A DNA stretch of 9,116 bases from JAYEHK01 sp034659475 (GCA_034659475.1 JAYEHK010000163.1:1-9116); one strand, 5' to 3'; numbered from the stretch's first letter, positions 1-6,356 are shown. Notes: generated from the letters alone by a model not told the origin. Program-made: numbers and translations.

Positions 1-334
1 ATTCTTTAACAAGATCATAGGTATCTAGATCAGGAACCACTTCGCTGTACTTTTGATGTACCTGTTCAAAGAGGCCAAAATAAATCTCATTGATCTGCTT
101 CATTCTTTTTTCAACCTGTTCAAATTCATAATCATCACGCTCAATTAGATGAAGTAAACTCTGGAGTAAACTTTGTAATAACTGATTGTGAAAAATCGTC
201 ACCATCATTTCACGCTTATACTGCTTGCAAAGTAAATACTTCAAATAATCTTCCAGATCTTTTTGCATCGACTGGTTTAGCGTATTAATTGCTATAAGGA
301 GTTCAATTTCGTGGCTTGTAATATCTCCCAACAA
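1..334 (-). CDS. 5' part of an unrecognised helical protein, runs off the left edge
   Basis: An open frame of 111 codons begins at a TTG at 334-332 (a second TTG follows at 331) and continues past the left edge without a stop. An AGGAGG ribosome binding site at 348-343 lies 8 nt upstream of the first TTG, and there is no ATG near the site, so the TTG start is well supported. The visible protein is rich in Leu, Gln, Lys and Glu and looks entirely helical (for example QLLQSLLQSLLHLIE followed by ERDDYEFEQVEKRMKQI). There is no signal peptide, obvious membrane segment or catalytic motif. A short in-frame near-repeat of AGTTTACT units encodes the two QSLL copies. I do not recognise the family. 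A small cytoplasmic helical-bundle or coiled-coil protein is the most that can be said. Confidence 0.72.
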   Translation of the reverse strand, partial: MLGDITSHEIELLIAINTLNQSMQKDLEDYLKYLLCKQYKREMMVTIFHNQLLQSLLQSLLHLIERDDYEFEQVEKRMKQINEIYFGLFEQVHQKYSEVVPDLDTYDLVKE

Positions 335-411
335 GATGAAACCCTCCTTTTTTTTGAATAAAGATAGTTATTGTAAGAGTTCCACCTATGTTGCTTAAAT
401 TCCTTTTATGA

Positions 412-439
412 ATTATCCAGATATTCTCCTCTTATTCAA
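412..439 (-). promoter_or_regulatory. Candidate promoter for the left-edge gene
   Basis: On the minus strand TTGAAT (439-434) and GATAAT (417-412) are separated by 16 bp, about 80 bp upstream of the TTG start at 334. The sequence match is fair. It would give the gene its own transcript rather than read-through from the aminotransferase that ends at 473. Confidence 0.4.
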
Positions 440-460
440 GGCTATTCGAGCATTAGCCTT
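438..460. other. 7-bp inverted repeat after the aminotransferase gene
   Basis: AAGGCTA (438-444) and TAGCCTT (454-460) form a perfect 7-bp stem with a 9-nt loop, 13 bp beyond the aminotransferase stop. There is no T tract on either strand, so it is not a classical intrinsic terminator. It overlaps the candidate -35 box of the left-edge gene and could equally be an operator or a processing site. Confidence 0.35.
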
Positions 461-472
461 ATCCAATTGGTG

Positions 473-1660
473 TTATTTGGTACCTATCCCTTTTCTATGG
501 CGTTGGAGGAAATGTCCCATTCGCCCAATTGCTTCTTCAATACTATTAATACTGGACGCGTAGCAACAGCGAATATGCCCTTCTCCGTTAGACCCAAAGG
601 CATTTCCTGGAACAACCGCCACCTTCTCTTCTGTTAAGAGTCGTTCACAAAACTCCTCACTATTCATTCCTGAACTTTCAATTGACGGAAAACAATAAAA
701 CGCTCCGCGCGGTTCAAAACAAGTTAATCCAATTCTTCGAAGACTATTTACCATTAATTTGCGACGATTATTATAATCTTCGACCATTTTCCGCATTTCA
801 AATTCTCCGTGTCGCAGCGCCTCTATGGCTGCTTTTTGAGCCATAATGGGTGCACACATAATAGTGTATTGATGCACTTTATTCATCGCGGCGATAATAT
901 CAGCATTTCCACAGGCATAACCAATTCGCCACCCAGTCATTGCATAAGCTTTTGAAAAACCATTCATCACAATGGTCCGATCTTTCATACCTGGAAAGGA
1001 AGCAATAGAAGTATGTTTTTTCCCGTAGGTTAATTCACAATAAATCTCATCTGATATAACAAGAAGATCATGTTTAATAATCAGATCAACCAGTGCCTGT
1101 AAATCATCTTCCTCCATAATTGCTCCGGTTGGATTATTGGGATACGCCAGAATAAGCACCTTACTGCGTGGTGTAATTTTTCTTTCCAACAGTTCAGGCA
1201 GCAAACGATATTCGTCTCTGGCATAGGCTTCAACCGGAACAGGCACACCATTAGCAAGTGTTGTTCCAGGAGCGTAGCAAACATAAGAAGGTTCCGGAAT
1301 CAAAACCTCATCTCCTGGTTGAAGAAGACTGCGCAAAGCAATATCAACGGCTTCACTCACACCGATTGTAACGATGATCTCATCTTTTGGGCAATACTCA
1401 ACTCCTATTTTGCGCTTTTGATACCCTGCAATCTCTTCTCTTAATTCCAGTAGCCCTAGATTAGACGTATACATGGTATAGCCTTTTTCCAGAGAATAAA
1501 CGCTGGCCTCTCTAATGTGCCAGGGTGTTGCATAATCAGGTTCACCCACACCCAGAGATATTACCCCCTCTGTTTGGGTAACCAGATCAAAAAATTTACG
1601 GATTCCCGAGGGTGGCAAATCCCTCACCAGATCAGATAGATAACTATTCATACAAGTCAT
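473..1660 (-). CDS. PLP-dependent class I aminotransferase, probably alanine-forming
   Basis: A 395-residue fold-type I aminotransferase of normal family length. Visible landmarks are the N-terminal ISLGVGEPD (35-43), the NNPTG motif (175-179), SDEIY (203-207, Asp and Tyr contacting the PLP ring), the Schiff-base lysine in GFSKAYAMTGWRIGY (K237, with R245 for the phosphate), and R364 in HIRCCYA as the substrate carboxylate-binding arginine. The enzyme should move an amino group between an amino acid and a 2-oxoacid in the cytoplasm. The ATG at 1660 overlaps the stop of the upstream Lrp gene as ATGA, implying translational coupling. A second ATG at 1651 (residue 4) gives an N terminus closer to relatives and is a real alternative, since neither start has a strong ribosome binding site. 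The GCC T-box upstream suggests alanine (glutamate-pyruvate type) specificity. Sequence alone would also allow aspartate or aromatic substrates. Confidence 0.93.
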   Translation of the reverse strand: MTCMNSYLSDLVRDLPPSGIRKFFDLVTQTEGVISLGVGEPDYATPWHIREASVYSLEKGYTMYTSNLGLLELREEIAGYQKRKIGVEYCPKDEIIVTIGVSEAVDIALRSLLQPGDEVLIPEPSYVCYAPGTTLANGVPVPVEAYARDEYRLLPELLERKITPRSKVLILAYPNNPTGAIMEEDDLQALVDLIIKHDLLVISDEIYCELTYGKKHTSIASFPGMKDRTIVMNGFSKAYAMTGWRIGYACGNADIIAAMNKVHQYTIMCAPIMAQKAAIEALRHGEFEMRKMVEDYNNRRKLMVNSLRRIGLTCFEPRGAFYCFPSIESSGMNSEEFCERLLTEEKVAVVPGNAFGSNGEGHIRCCYASSINSIEEAIGRMGHFLQRHRKGIGTK

Positions 1661-2145
1661 GGACTAACCACCAACCTTTTGTCTTCATCAGGATCCTCAA
1701 GAATGAATTGATCCTGTTTATAGCGCTTTAATATAAAATGAGTCGTAGTACTCTGAACATGATCTAAGGTTGACAGTTTAAAGGATACAAAACGAGCCAC
1801 ATCCTTCATGTTTGTGCCTTCCACTACAACGGATAAGTCATATGTTCCACTCATCAGATAAACACACCTGACTTCAGGAAAACGGTAGATTCTCTCGGCA
1901 ATCGCGTTAAACCCAACTTCCCGTTCAGGAACCACTTTCACATCAATCATTGCAGTTACCAGATCACATCCAACCTTATCCCAGTTGATTATCGTGTTAT
2001 AACCAATAATTGTTTTATCGGCTTCCATCTCCTTGATCAGAGCACGAATATTATCCTCGTCTTCATCAAGCATTGTAGCAATTGTTTTGGAACTAATGTG
2101 CGAATCATGCTCAATTAAATCCAATATTTTTCTTTTGAGTTCCAT
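1657..2145 (-). CDS. Lrp/AsnC-family transcriptional regulator
   Basis: A 162-residue protein of the usual Lrp/AsnC length. Residues 1-60 form the winged helix-turn-helix (KRKILDLIEHDSHISSKTIA, then a recognition helix around DNIRALIKEME). Residues 65-145 form the RAM/effector domain, with the typical core VYLMSGTYDLSVVVEG where small-molecule ligands bind and dimers assemble. The ATG at 2145 was chosen because AGGAGG at 2157-2152 lies 6 nt upstream. The frame stays open for another 41 codons, but that stretch lies within the T-box leader and its terminator, so it is not coding. The gene overlaps the aminotransferase start (ATGA), making a two-gene operon. Lrp-type proteins beside aminotransferases commonly regulate amino acid metabolism; the target and effector here are inferred, not visible. 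Confidence 0.92.
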   Translation of the reverse strand: MELKRKILDLIEHDSHISSKTIATMLDEDEDNIRALIKEMEADKTIIGYNTIINWDKVGCDLVTAMIDVKVVPEREVGFNAIAERIYRFPEVRCVYLMSGTYDLSVVVEGTNMKDVARFVSFKLSTLDHVQSTTTHFILKRYKQDQFILEDPDEDKRLVVSP

Positions 2146-2176
2146 AGTATTCCTCCTTTTCATTAAATAAAAATAC

Positions 2177-2208
2177 AAAAAACTCCCATCCCGTAAAGGG
2201 ACGGAAGT
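2177..2208 (-). terminator. Intrinsic terminator of the T-box leader
   Basis: ACTTCCGTCCC (2208-2198) and GGGATGGGAGT (2192-2182) form an 11-bp stem with a TTTAC loop, counting two G-T pairs, followed by six T residues (2182-2177). It lies directly after the T-box motif and about 30 bp before the Lrp start, the normal place for the alternative structure of a transcription-attenuating T-box. Confidence 0.9.
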
Positions 2209-2400
2209 ATTTTCCGCGGTACCACCCAATTTGGCTTTTGCCCAACTCTGTGCACATAACGGCGGCAACCGACTAGCTTTTTCACCAGTACTCCCAAGTG
2301 GCTTTCATAACAATCCCTATTACCGGTTTTCAACCCCTCCGGCTCTCTGTAAATAGCAATTGAAATTACTCTTCTGATCATTGAATTTAATATGAAATTA
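2177..2400 (-). promoter_or_regulatory. T-box riboswitch, specifier probably GCC (alanine)
   Basis: The minus-strand leader carries the T-box motif GGGTGGTACCGCGG (2227-2214). Upstream lies a Stem I closed by ATCAG (2378-2374) pairing with CTGGT (2288-2284). Its parts are the AGTA motif (2370-2367), the AGAGAG segment (2348-2343), a GGGTTG-type distal loop (2336-2331) and the GAA of the specifier loop (2306-2304). The specifier in its normal position is GCC (2302-2300), followed by the conserved purine A. The antiterminator bulge reads TGGT (2224-2221), which pairs with a tRNA ending ACCA. That discriminator fits tRNA-Ala and argues against serine (G73) or histidine (C73) readings of the overlapping triplets. 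Uncharged tRNA-Ala should favour the antiterminator and switch on the Lrp/aminotransferase operon. The T-box call is near certain; the alanine assignment is good but made by eye. Confidence 0.93.
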
Positions 2401-2406
2401 ACAGTT

Positions 2407-2435
2407 ATTTTACCACTATTACAATGTTCGGTCAA
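2407..2435 (-). promoter_or_regulatory. Sigma-A type promoter of the T-box operon
   Basis: TTGACC (2435-2430) and TAAAAT (2412-2407) are separated by exactly 17 bp on the minus strand. This predicts a transcript start near 2400, about 20 nt before Stem I of the T-box, so the leader would be about 255 nt long. Confidence 0.8.
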
Positions 2436-2478
2436 GTATCATTTCATCACTAACTATAAAACATTTCCAGAACTATTT

Positions 2479-2489
2479 TGAGATTCTCA
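2479..2489. promoter_or_regulatory. Short dyad TGAGATTCTCA between divergent genes
   Basis: An 11-bp palindrome with a single-base centre sits in the 92-bp gap between the T-box promoter and the divergent 74-codon gene, immediately before the AT-rich CATAATATAT. Its position would suit an operator for the plus-strand gene, possibly for the neighbouring Lrp protein. This is inference from symmetry only; no convincing -35/-10 pair for the plus-strand gene was found. Confidence 0.25.
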
Positions 2490-2527
2490 GCATAATATAT
2501 TTTCAGAATCTTTTTAGGAGGAATGTA

Positions 2528-2752
2528 ATGTTAAATTCAATTACTCTTACTCATGAAGAACAGTTAATCGCAAATCGTGTCAATCATTATTTTAAATGTC
2601 CAGAAATGTCAATGAAAGATAAATTATATCATGCAATTCTAATTGCCCAGCATGATTTGGATTCTCACAGCTTCTGCGGTGAAGCGGAAAAAAATCGTCT
2701 TACACACTACAAAAACCTTTTGGATAACATATGGCAAAAAATGAGTGTATAA
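2528..2752 (+). CDS. Small hypothetical protein, 74 residues
   Basis: The ATG at 2528 is preceded by a perfect AGGAGG (2516-2521) with 6-nt spacing, which makes this a credible gene despite its size. The product is soluble and helical, with no signal peptide or membrane segment. It contains six histidines (9, 20, 35, 42, 47, 60) and two cysteines (24, 50), plus the amphipathic stretch KDKLYHAILIAQHDLDSH. The His and Cys content would allow metal binding, but the residues form no motif I recognise. The gene is divergent from the T-box/Lrp/aminotransferase operon, stands alone, and ends 11 bp from the convergent phosphatase-like gene with no terminator between them. Function unknown. Confidence 0.78.
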   Translation: MLNSITLTHEEQLIANRVNHYFKCPEMSMKDKLYHAILIAQHDLDSHSFCGEAEKNRLTHYKNLLDNIWQKMSV

Positions 2753-2763
2753 ATTATGAAGAC

Positions 2764-3909
2764 CTATTTAAACAAAAGAAACCTTCGTTTGAGCCACACG
2801 TATTCTAGAACATAACCCATTAACATGAGAACAATCAACGCTCCCCAAAAACACCTCTCTTTGGTTAGTTTGTTCTGTAAACCAGCAATGAGTTGTTCGC
2901 GCTCACCAGCAAAGTCAAAAAAGCTTTGCTTTTCTTCTTTTATAGAATTCATCTGGTGTATAGTCCGTTGCAGTTGGTCATTTAGCTGGTAATTCATGTT
3001 CCAATTGTCAATGCGATCTACCAGCAGTTCATTAATCCAATGATTAAAAAAGCGCGCCTTATCATCTTCTTCGACGCTCATAGCACCAAATGCTGGAATA
3101 CCACGTGCACTAACTGGTGTTTCTAAATGGAGCAGATCACATATGGTAGGAACAACATCAATCACCATAACGCCCTGTGTTTTGCCACCATTGGAACGGC
3201 ACCCCGGGCCATGAATGATCAGGGGGACCATATCAGACGGCGAGGAACTCCTAGCGGAAGTTACTATAATTAGGGAATTATCATAAAGACCATTATGTTT
3301 CAGATGTCCTAAAAATTCTCCCAGTTGAAAATCAAAATTTTTTATCGATTCATAATAAACGTCTTGTTTTAGCGAAAGAAGATCATTTGCACAATCATCA
3401 ATGTAAATATAGGTAAAAAACGGGTTTGATTTTCCAATGGTTTGTGAGACCTGTTCCAATATTTCTTTGCTAGTGAGTCCCGTTTTCATTTTTATGTACT
3501 CTTTATCTCCGTGTGAAAATGATTGTAATTTTCCCCCTGATCCATCAACAACCAGTATTGTCTTACCCTGCTTTTTTAATAGCTCACAGATCGATTCCAC
3601 TTCCACTCGATCATTGGTCGTGTAATGTTTATGACTTTCCGTCAAAGCACCGGTTAAAATTGATGCTTCGGCAGCTTCTAAAGTATCCGAGCGAACAGCA
3701 AGTGTTTTTTCATTAATAACTCCGTCACTTATCAGGTATCTGATATTTGGTGCCGGAACACTCACATATGCTTCGTAATTATATCCAGCAACACTGATTA
3801 ATATAACACGCTCAATTTTTTGATCTTCTGCATTGGCAATACCCGCTGAAAAAAGTAATACGCTTACAAACACCAGTAAAGTGAGACTCAAAACACGCAT
3901 ATGATTCAA
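2764..3909 (-). CDS. Membrane-anchored surface protein with degenerate alkaline phosphatase/sulfatase fold
   Basis: The 381-residue product has a signal peptide (hydrophobic 5-24, likely cut after ANA at 25-27) and a C-terminal membrane helix (about 354-372) followed by basic residues, so most of it should lie outside the cell. The middle follows the alkaline phosphatase superfamily: VILISVAGYN (35-44), a SILTG segment (83-87), IDDCAND (170-176), a helix ending GLYDNSLIIVTSA (207-219), PLIIHGPG (229-236) and DVVPTICDLL (251-260). The usual ligands are missing: the first Asp (SVDG) is Ala, the TSDHG motif is TSARS, the Asp-x-x-x-His site lacks His, and the nucleophile loop is altered. It is therefore probably a binding protein or pseudoenzyme. 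Residues 300-350 look like a helical stalk. The TTG at 3909 lies 4 nt from a GGGGGAG site; the ATG at 3900 is an equally possible start. Confidence 0.82.
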   Translation of the reverse strand: MNHMRVLSLTLLVFVSVLLFSAGIANAEDQKIERVILISVAGYNYEAYVSVPAPNIRYLISDGVINEKTLAVRSDTLEAAEASILTGALTESHKHYTTNDRVEVESICELLKKQGKTILVVDGSGGKLQSFSHGDKEYIKMKTGLTSKEILEQVSQTIGKSNPFFTYIYIDDCANDLLSLKQDVYYESIKNFDFQLGEFLGHLKHNGLYDNSLIIVTSARSSSPSDMVPLIIHGPGCRSNGGKTQGVMVIDVVPTICDLLHLETPVSARGIPAFGAMSVEEDDKARFFNHWINELLVDRIDNWNMNYQLNDQLQRTIHQMNSIKEEKQSFFDFAGEREQLIAGLQNKLTKERCFWGALIVLMLMGYVLEYVWLKRRFLLFK

Positions 3910-3963
3910 CTAACTCCCCCCCAATATTCCATCCTTAAATAACTATATTTTGGGGAAAGCTAA

Positions 3964-3972
3964 ATTATACCA
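3964..3972 (-). promoter_or_regulatory. Extended -10 promoter for the phosphatase-like gene
   Basis: TGGTATAAT (3972-3964, minus strand) is a perfect TGnTATAAT extended -10 element located between the end of the kinase gene and the phosphatase-like gene, with the start expected near 3957. No good -35 box is seen 16-18 bp upstream, which extended -10 promoters tolerate. Confidence 0.55.
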
Positions 3973-3977
3973 GCACG

Positions 3978-5645
3978 TCAGTATTTGCCGCTTTTTAAGA
4001 TCGAGTAAGCAAGAAATAATCCAAGAATCATAGCCAGAGCAAAACCAAGATCAACCATAGGTATTTTTTCTATCAGCGAGCCATTCATTTTATCTGCCAT
4101 TAAAGCTGTTCCGATAATAATACTCGCGACAATGATAGCTAGCGCCAAACGGTTTGACATAACATCAAACTTAGCAGTCATGCGGACCATATTTTCATGT
4201 TCCATTTTTATTTTCAATTCACCACTGCTCAATAGGTTTAACATTTCATCAATTTCGCGTGGAACGGTACGAAACAACCGATAATAGTCAAATGCAATAT
4301 CTGTAATTTCGTGTTTGATATTGGAGGGTGAATATCGTTTCATCATTATTCTACGGCCATAAGGCTCCGCAATATCAACAATACTCAGTTGCGGATCAAG
4401 TTGTGCAACGATGCTTTCTACTGTCATAAGCATCTTAACCAATAGCGATAATTCCGAAGGAATTCTCACCTGATAACGACTGGATAATTCCAATAGTTCA
4501 GCTAAGGCTTCCCCTAGCTTGATTTGTGACATCTGCAATCCATAGTATTTTTGTTCAAGTCCTGATACGTCTCTTCTTAAGGCCTCTTTATTCACCGGTA
4601 AATCAGCTATGCCAATGGATAACAGTGCTCTGGTTACACCGTTCACATCATATCGCATCATACTAATCATCAGGTTCATGCATTTCTCCGTCAAAGCATC
4701 ATCCATCAGGCCAACCTGACCAAAATCATAAAATATTAATTGGCCTGATCGGTTAATCGCAATATTACCAGGATGAGGGTCAGCATGAAAAAACCCGTGT
4801 ACATAAATCTGTTCAAATAAGACTTTGACCAGTTTATCCGCAATGCCAGCAAGATCCATATTGGCTTTTCGTAAAGCAGCAAAATCTGATATCTTGATTC
4901 CTTCCAGATATTCCATCGTAAGAACCTTTTTAGTACAATACTCCCAGTAAATTTGAGGCACCAACAGATCCTTGTTTCGCTTAAAGTTATCCAAAAAGAT
5001 GTCTGCGTTGCGGCCCTCCAGATTAAAATCCAACTCCTTGAAAATAGCCTCTGATAATTCCTCTACAATCTCCGACACACGATAAAATCGTCCCCAGGAA
5101 GTACGTTTCTCCAAAAGAGCAGCTAACCCGGCAAGAATAGCAAGATCGCTTTCAACCAATCGATCAACACCGGGTCGCTGAACCTTTATCACGACTTTTC
5201 TGCCATTTTTCAATTGCCCTTCATGCACCTGTGCGATGGATGCAGCAGCAATCGGAACTGGATTAACCCAAGCAAAGTCTTCTGCTAAACAAATACTGTT
5301 TTTCTCACAGACGTCCTGAACTTGTTCAAATGGAATGGCGGGTACATTGTTCTGTAGTTTTTCGAGTTCCTTTATGTAATCCGGACCTAGAATATCTGGC
5401 CGAATACTCATAAGTTGTCCCAGTTTTATATAAGCAGGACCGAGTTCTTCCAACGCCATTCGTAAACGCTGGGGTCGTGTAAAGACAGACATTTTGTCAT
5501 CATCAGTTTTTCGTTTTCTCCAGGGAATATAACGATGATTTGTATTTTCAAAAATGAACCCGAAACCATGTTTTATTAAAATGTTTGCTACCTCGCGATA
5601 ACGAGGAAGATAACCCACATGTGTTTTCTTTAAATAATAGCGCAT
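3978..5645 (-). CDS. ABC1/UbiB/AarF-family atypical kinase, membrane-anchored
   Basis: A 555-residue full-length ABC1 (ADCK/UbiB) protein. The ATG at 5645 follows GGAGGTG (5657-5651) with 5-nt spacing; seven upstream in-frame codons lie over the ribosome binding site and are excluded. Landmarks, numbered from this start: KxGQ motif in YIKLGQLMSIRPD (K74), alanine-rich loop AAASIAQVHEG (133-143) replacing the usual glycine-rich loop, ATP-binding lysine in VVIKVQRPGV (K154), ELDF (204-207), catalytic HADPHPGN (287-294), and DFG (307-309). Two hydrophobic helices at about 500-517 and 528-550 anchor the C terminus in the membrane. UbiB proteins support ubiquinone synthesis in proteobacteria, but clostridia usually lack ubiquinone, so the role here may concern lipid extraction or another isoprenoid or lipid process (inference). 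The gene lies downstream of a phasin-like gene on the same strand, separated by a long palindrome. Confidence 0.95.
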   Translation of the reverse strand: MRYYLKKTHVGYLPRYREVANILIKHGFGFIFENTNHRYIPWRKRKTDDDKMSVFTRPQRLRMALEELGPAYIKLGQLMSIRPDILGPDYIKELEKLQNNVPAIPFEQVQDVCEKNSICLAEDFAWVNPVPIAAASIAQVHEGQLKNGRKVVIKVQRPGVDRLVESDLAILAGLAALLEKRTSWGRFYRVSEIVEELSEAIFKELDFNLEGRNADIFLDNFKRNKDLLVPQIYWEYCTKKVLTMEYLEGIKISDFAALRKANMDLAGIADKLVKVLFEQIYVHGFFHADPHPGNIAINRSGQLIFYDFGQVGLMDDALTEKCMNLMISMMRYDVNGVTRALLSIGIADLPVNKEALRRDVSGLEQKYYGLQMSQIKLGEALAELLELSSRYQVRIPSELSLLVKMLMTVESIVAQLDPQLSIVDIAEPYGRRIMMKRYSPSNIKHEITDIAFDYYRLFRTVPREIDEMLNLLSSGELKIKMEHENMVRMTAKFDVMSNRLALAIIVASIIIGTALMADKMNGSLIEKIPMVDLGFALAMILGLFLAYSILKSGKY

Positions 5646-5679
5646 ATTTTCACCTCCAACACACAAGAGAAAACAACGA

Positions 5680-5702
5680 ACTGCCGGGACTTACTCGGCA
5701 GT
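5680..5702 (-). other. GC-rich hairpin in the leader of the kinase gene
   Basis: ACTGCCG and CGGCAGT form a perfect 7-bp stem around a 9-nt loop, about 22 nt upstream of the ribosome binding site at 5657. On the minus strand it is followed by a partly T-rich stretch (TTCGTTGTTTTCTCTT), so it could act as a weak terminator or attenuator between the phasin-like and kinase genes, or as an mRNA-stabilising hairpin. Confidence 0.4.
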
Positions 5703-5736
5703 ATTCCTGTGTCGATAACTGTATTGGCAACCAACC

Positions 5737-5901
5737 TTAGGGACTATCAAAAAATAAACTAGTCATTTACGCTGGTCTTTTTCACGCTATACTTCGTTAT
5801 CAAAGCTTGCCATACGTCCAGTATGACTGCGCTTTGATGCCTCGTCTAGCGAGAAAAATCCTCAGCGTATTCTGCCTTGTTTATTTCTTGATAGCCCCTT
5901 A
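5737..5901. repeat. Long imperfect palindromic element (about 165 bp)
   Basis: The ends TTAGGGACTATCAA (5737-5750) and TTGATAGCCCCTTA (5888-5901) are near-perfect inverted copies. Symmetry continues inward in almost constant register: AAATAAAC/GTTTATTT, TACGCTG (5768-5774)/CAGCGTA (5863-5869), CGCTA/TAGCG, ATCAAAGC/GCTTTGAT, and CATAC (5811-5815)/GTATG (5821-5825) at the tip. The whole element would fold into one hairpin with arms of about 80 nt. It starts 15 bp after the stop of the phasin-like gene and carries no credible gene; the frame across it is a shadow. Its form suits a dispersed intergenic hairpin or MITE-type repeat, or a structured RNA. No transposase or clear target-site duplication is visible, and copy number cannot be judged from one window. 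Confidence 0.7.
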
Positions 5902-5916
5902 TATTAAAACACGCAT

Positions 5917-6207
5917 TTACTCAAATTTCTTTTCTAATTCAGCAATTCTCGCTTCTAGTTTTTCTAACTGTTCTTTCGTCACTGAACTAACGTCTTTTCT
6001 CCAATCCTGAACCTCATCCCTTATCATAGAACGAAATTCTTCTTTTTCTTCCTGTCCTCGTTTCACCATATCATCCATTGTCTTCCTGGCTTCTTCTCTG
6101 CTTAGCTCGCCTCGTTCAACCATTTCATCAAAATGTTCTTCCATTTTATCTTTGGTTAAACTCAACGCTCCTAACCCAAGATGAAACATAGTCTCAAACA
6201 TCCTCAT
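5917..6207 (-). CDS. Phasin-like coiled-coil protein (COG3937 type)
   Basis: A 96-residue protein. The start is ATG 6207, with AGGAGG 8 nt upstream; twelve earlier in-frame codons cover the ribosome binding site and are excluded. The N terminus is short and hydrophobic (MFHLGLGALSLTKDKMEE), followed by the pattern DEMVERGELSREEARKTMDD, typical of the small proteins annotated as polyhydroxyalkanoate synthesis regulator phasins. The C-terminal half is a highly charged coiled coil ending in KEQLEKLEARIAELEKKFE. There is no evidence here for polyhydroxyalkanoate synthesis, so the phasin name describes similarity only. Being directly upstream of the ABC1 kinase on the same strand suggests joint action, perhaps on a membrane or lipid surface (inference), although the palindrome between them may separate the transcripts. 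Confidence 0.85.
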   Translation of the reverse strand: MRMFETMFHLGLGALSLTKDKMEEHFDEMVERGELSREEARKTMDDMVKRGQEEKEEFRSMIRDEVQDWRKDVSSVTKEQLEKLEARIAELEKKFE

Positions 6208-6276
6208 CGAAGATACCTCCTCACAATTATGAATTCTGAGCATTACTATATCCTGCCATTTGATTCTAACACCTTT

Positions 6277-6282
6277 ATTATA
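6277..6282 (-). promoter_or_regulatory. Candidate -10 box for the phasin-like gene
   Basis: A perfect TATAAT (6282-6277, minus strand) lies about 70 bp upstream of the phasin-like start in an AT-rich stretch. No good -35 hexamer sits at 16-18 bp; TTGATC is present but 22 bp away. Treat as tentative. Confidence 0.35.
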
Positions 6283-6333
6283 TGCTATAATCAGAATTTT
6301 AATAGATCAAATTATGAATTAATCCTCAACGAT

Positions 6334-6356
6334 GACACAGGGGGACGTTTTTGACG
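6334..6356. repeat. REP-like remnant (GACACAGGGGGACG)
   Basis: GACACAGGGGGACG (6334-6347) followed by TTTTTGACG resembles the GACAC-GGGGACG type of short intergenic repeat that recurs in clostridial genomes near Y1-type transposases. The GC-rich block stands out from the AT-rich surroundings. Only one copy and no inverted partner is present, so this is a resemblance from memory and needs a copy count. Confidence 0.25.

Noticed and set aside
2146..2268. N-terminal extension of the Lrp gene (start at 2268 or at ATG 2163)
   Set aside because: This stretch is the T-box motif, its terminator and tail; the strong AGGAGG at 2157-2152 serves the ATG at 2145, which also gives the normal Lrp length.
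2299..2303. Serine (AGC), proline (CCA) or histidine readings of the T-box specifier
   Set aside because: They are out of register with the GAA motif and following purine; the TGGT bulge needs A73, which excludes serine and histidine. Proline is the least firmly excluded.
2163..2435. 90-codon frame on the minus strand across the T-box leader
   Set aside because: It overlaps the promoter and Stem I of the riboswitch; its sequence is fully explained by the RNA element.
5646..5666. Seven extra N-terminal codons on the ABC1 kinase
   Set aside because: They lie over the GGAGGTG ribosome binding site of the ATG at 5645.
5807..6010. 67-codon plus-strand frame
   Set aside because: It runs through one arm of the palindrome and then antisense to the phasin-like gene, with no ribosome binding site.
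6208..6243. Twelve extra N-terminal codons on the phasin-like protein
   Set aside because: They cover the AGGAGG that serves the ATG at 6207, and the shorter protein matches the family start.
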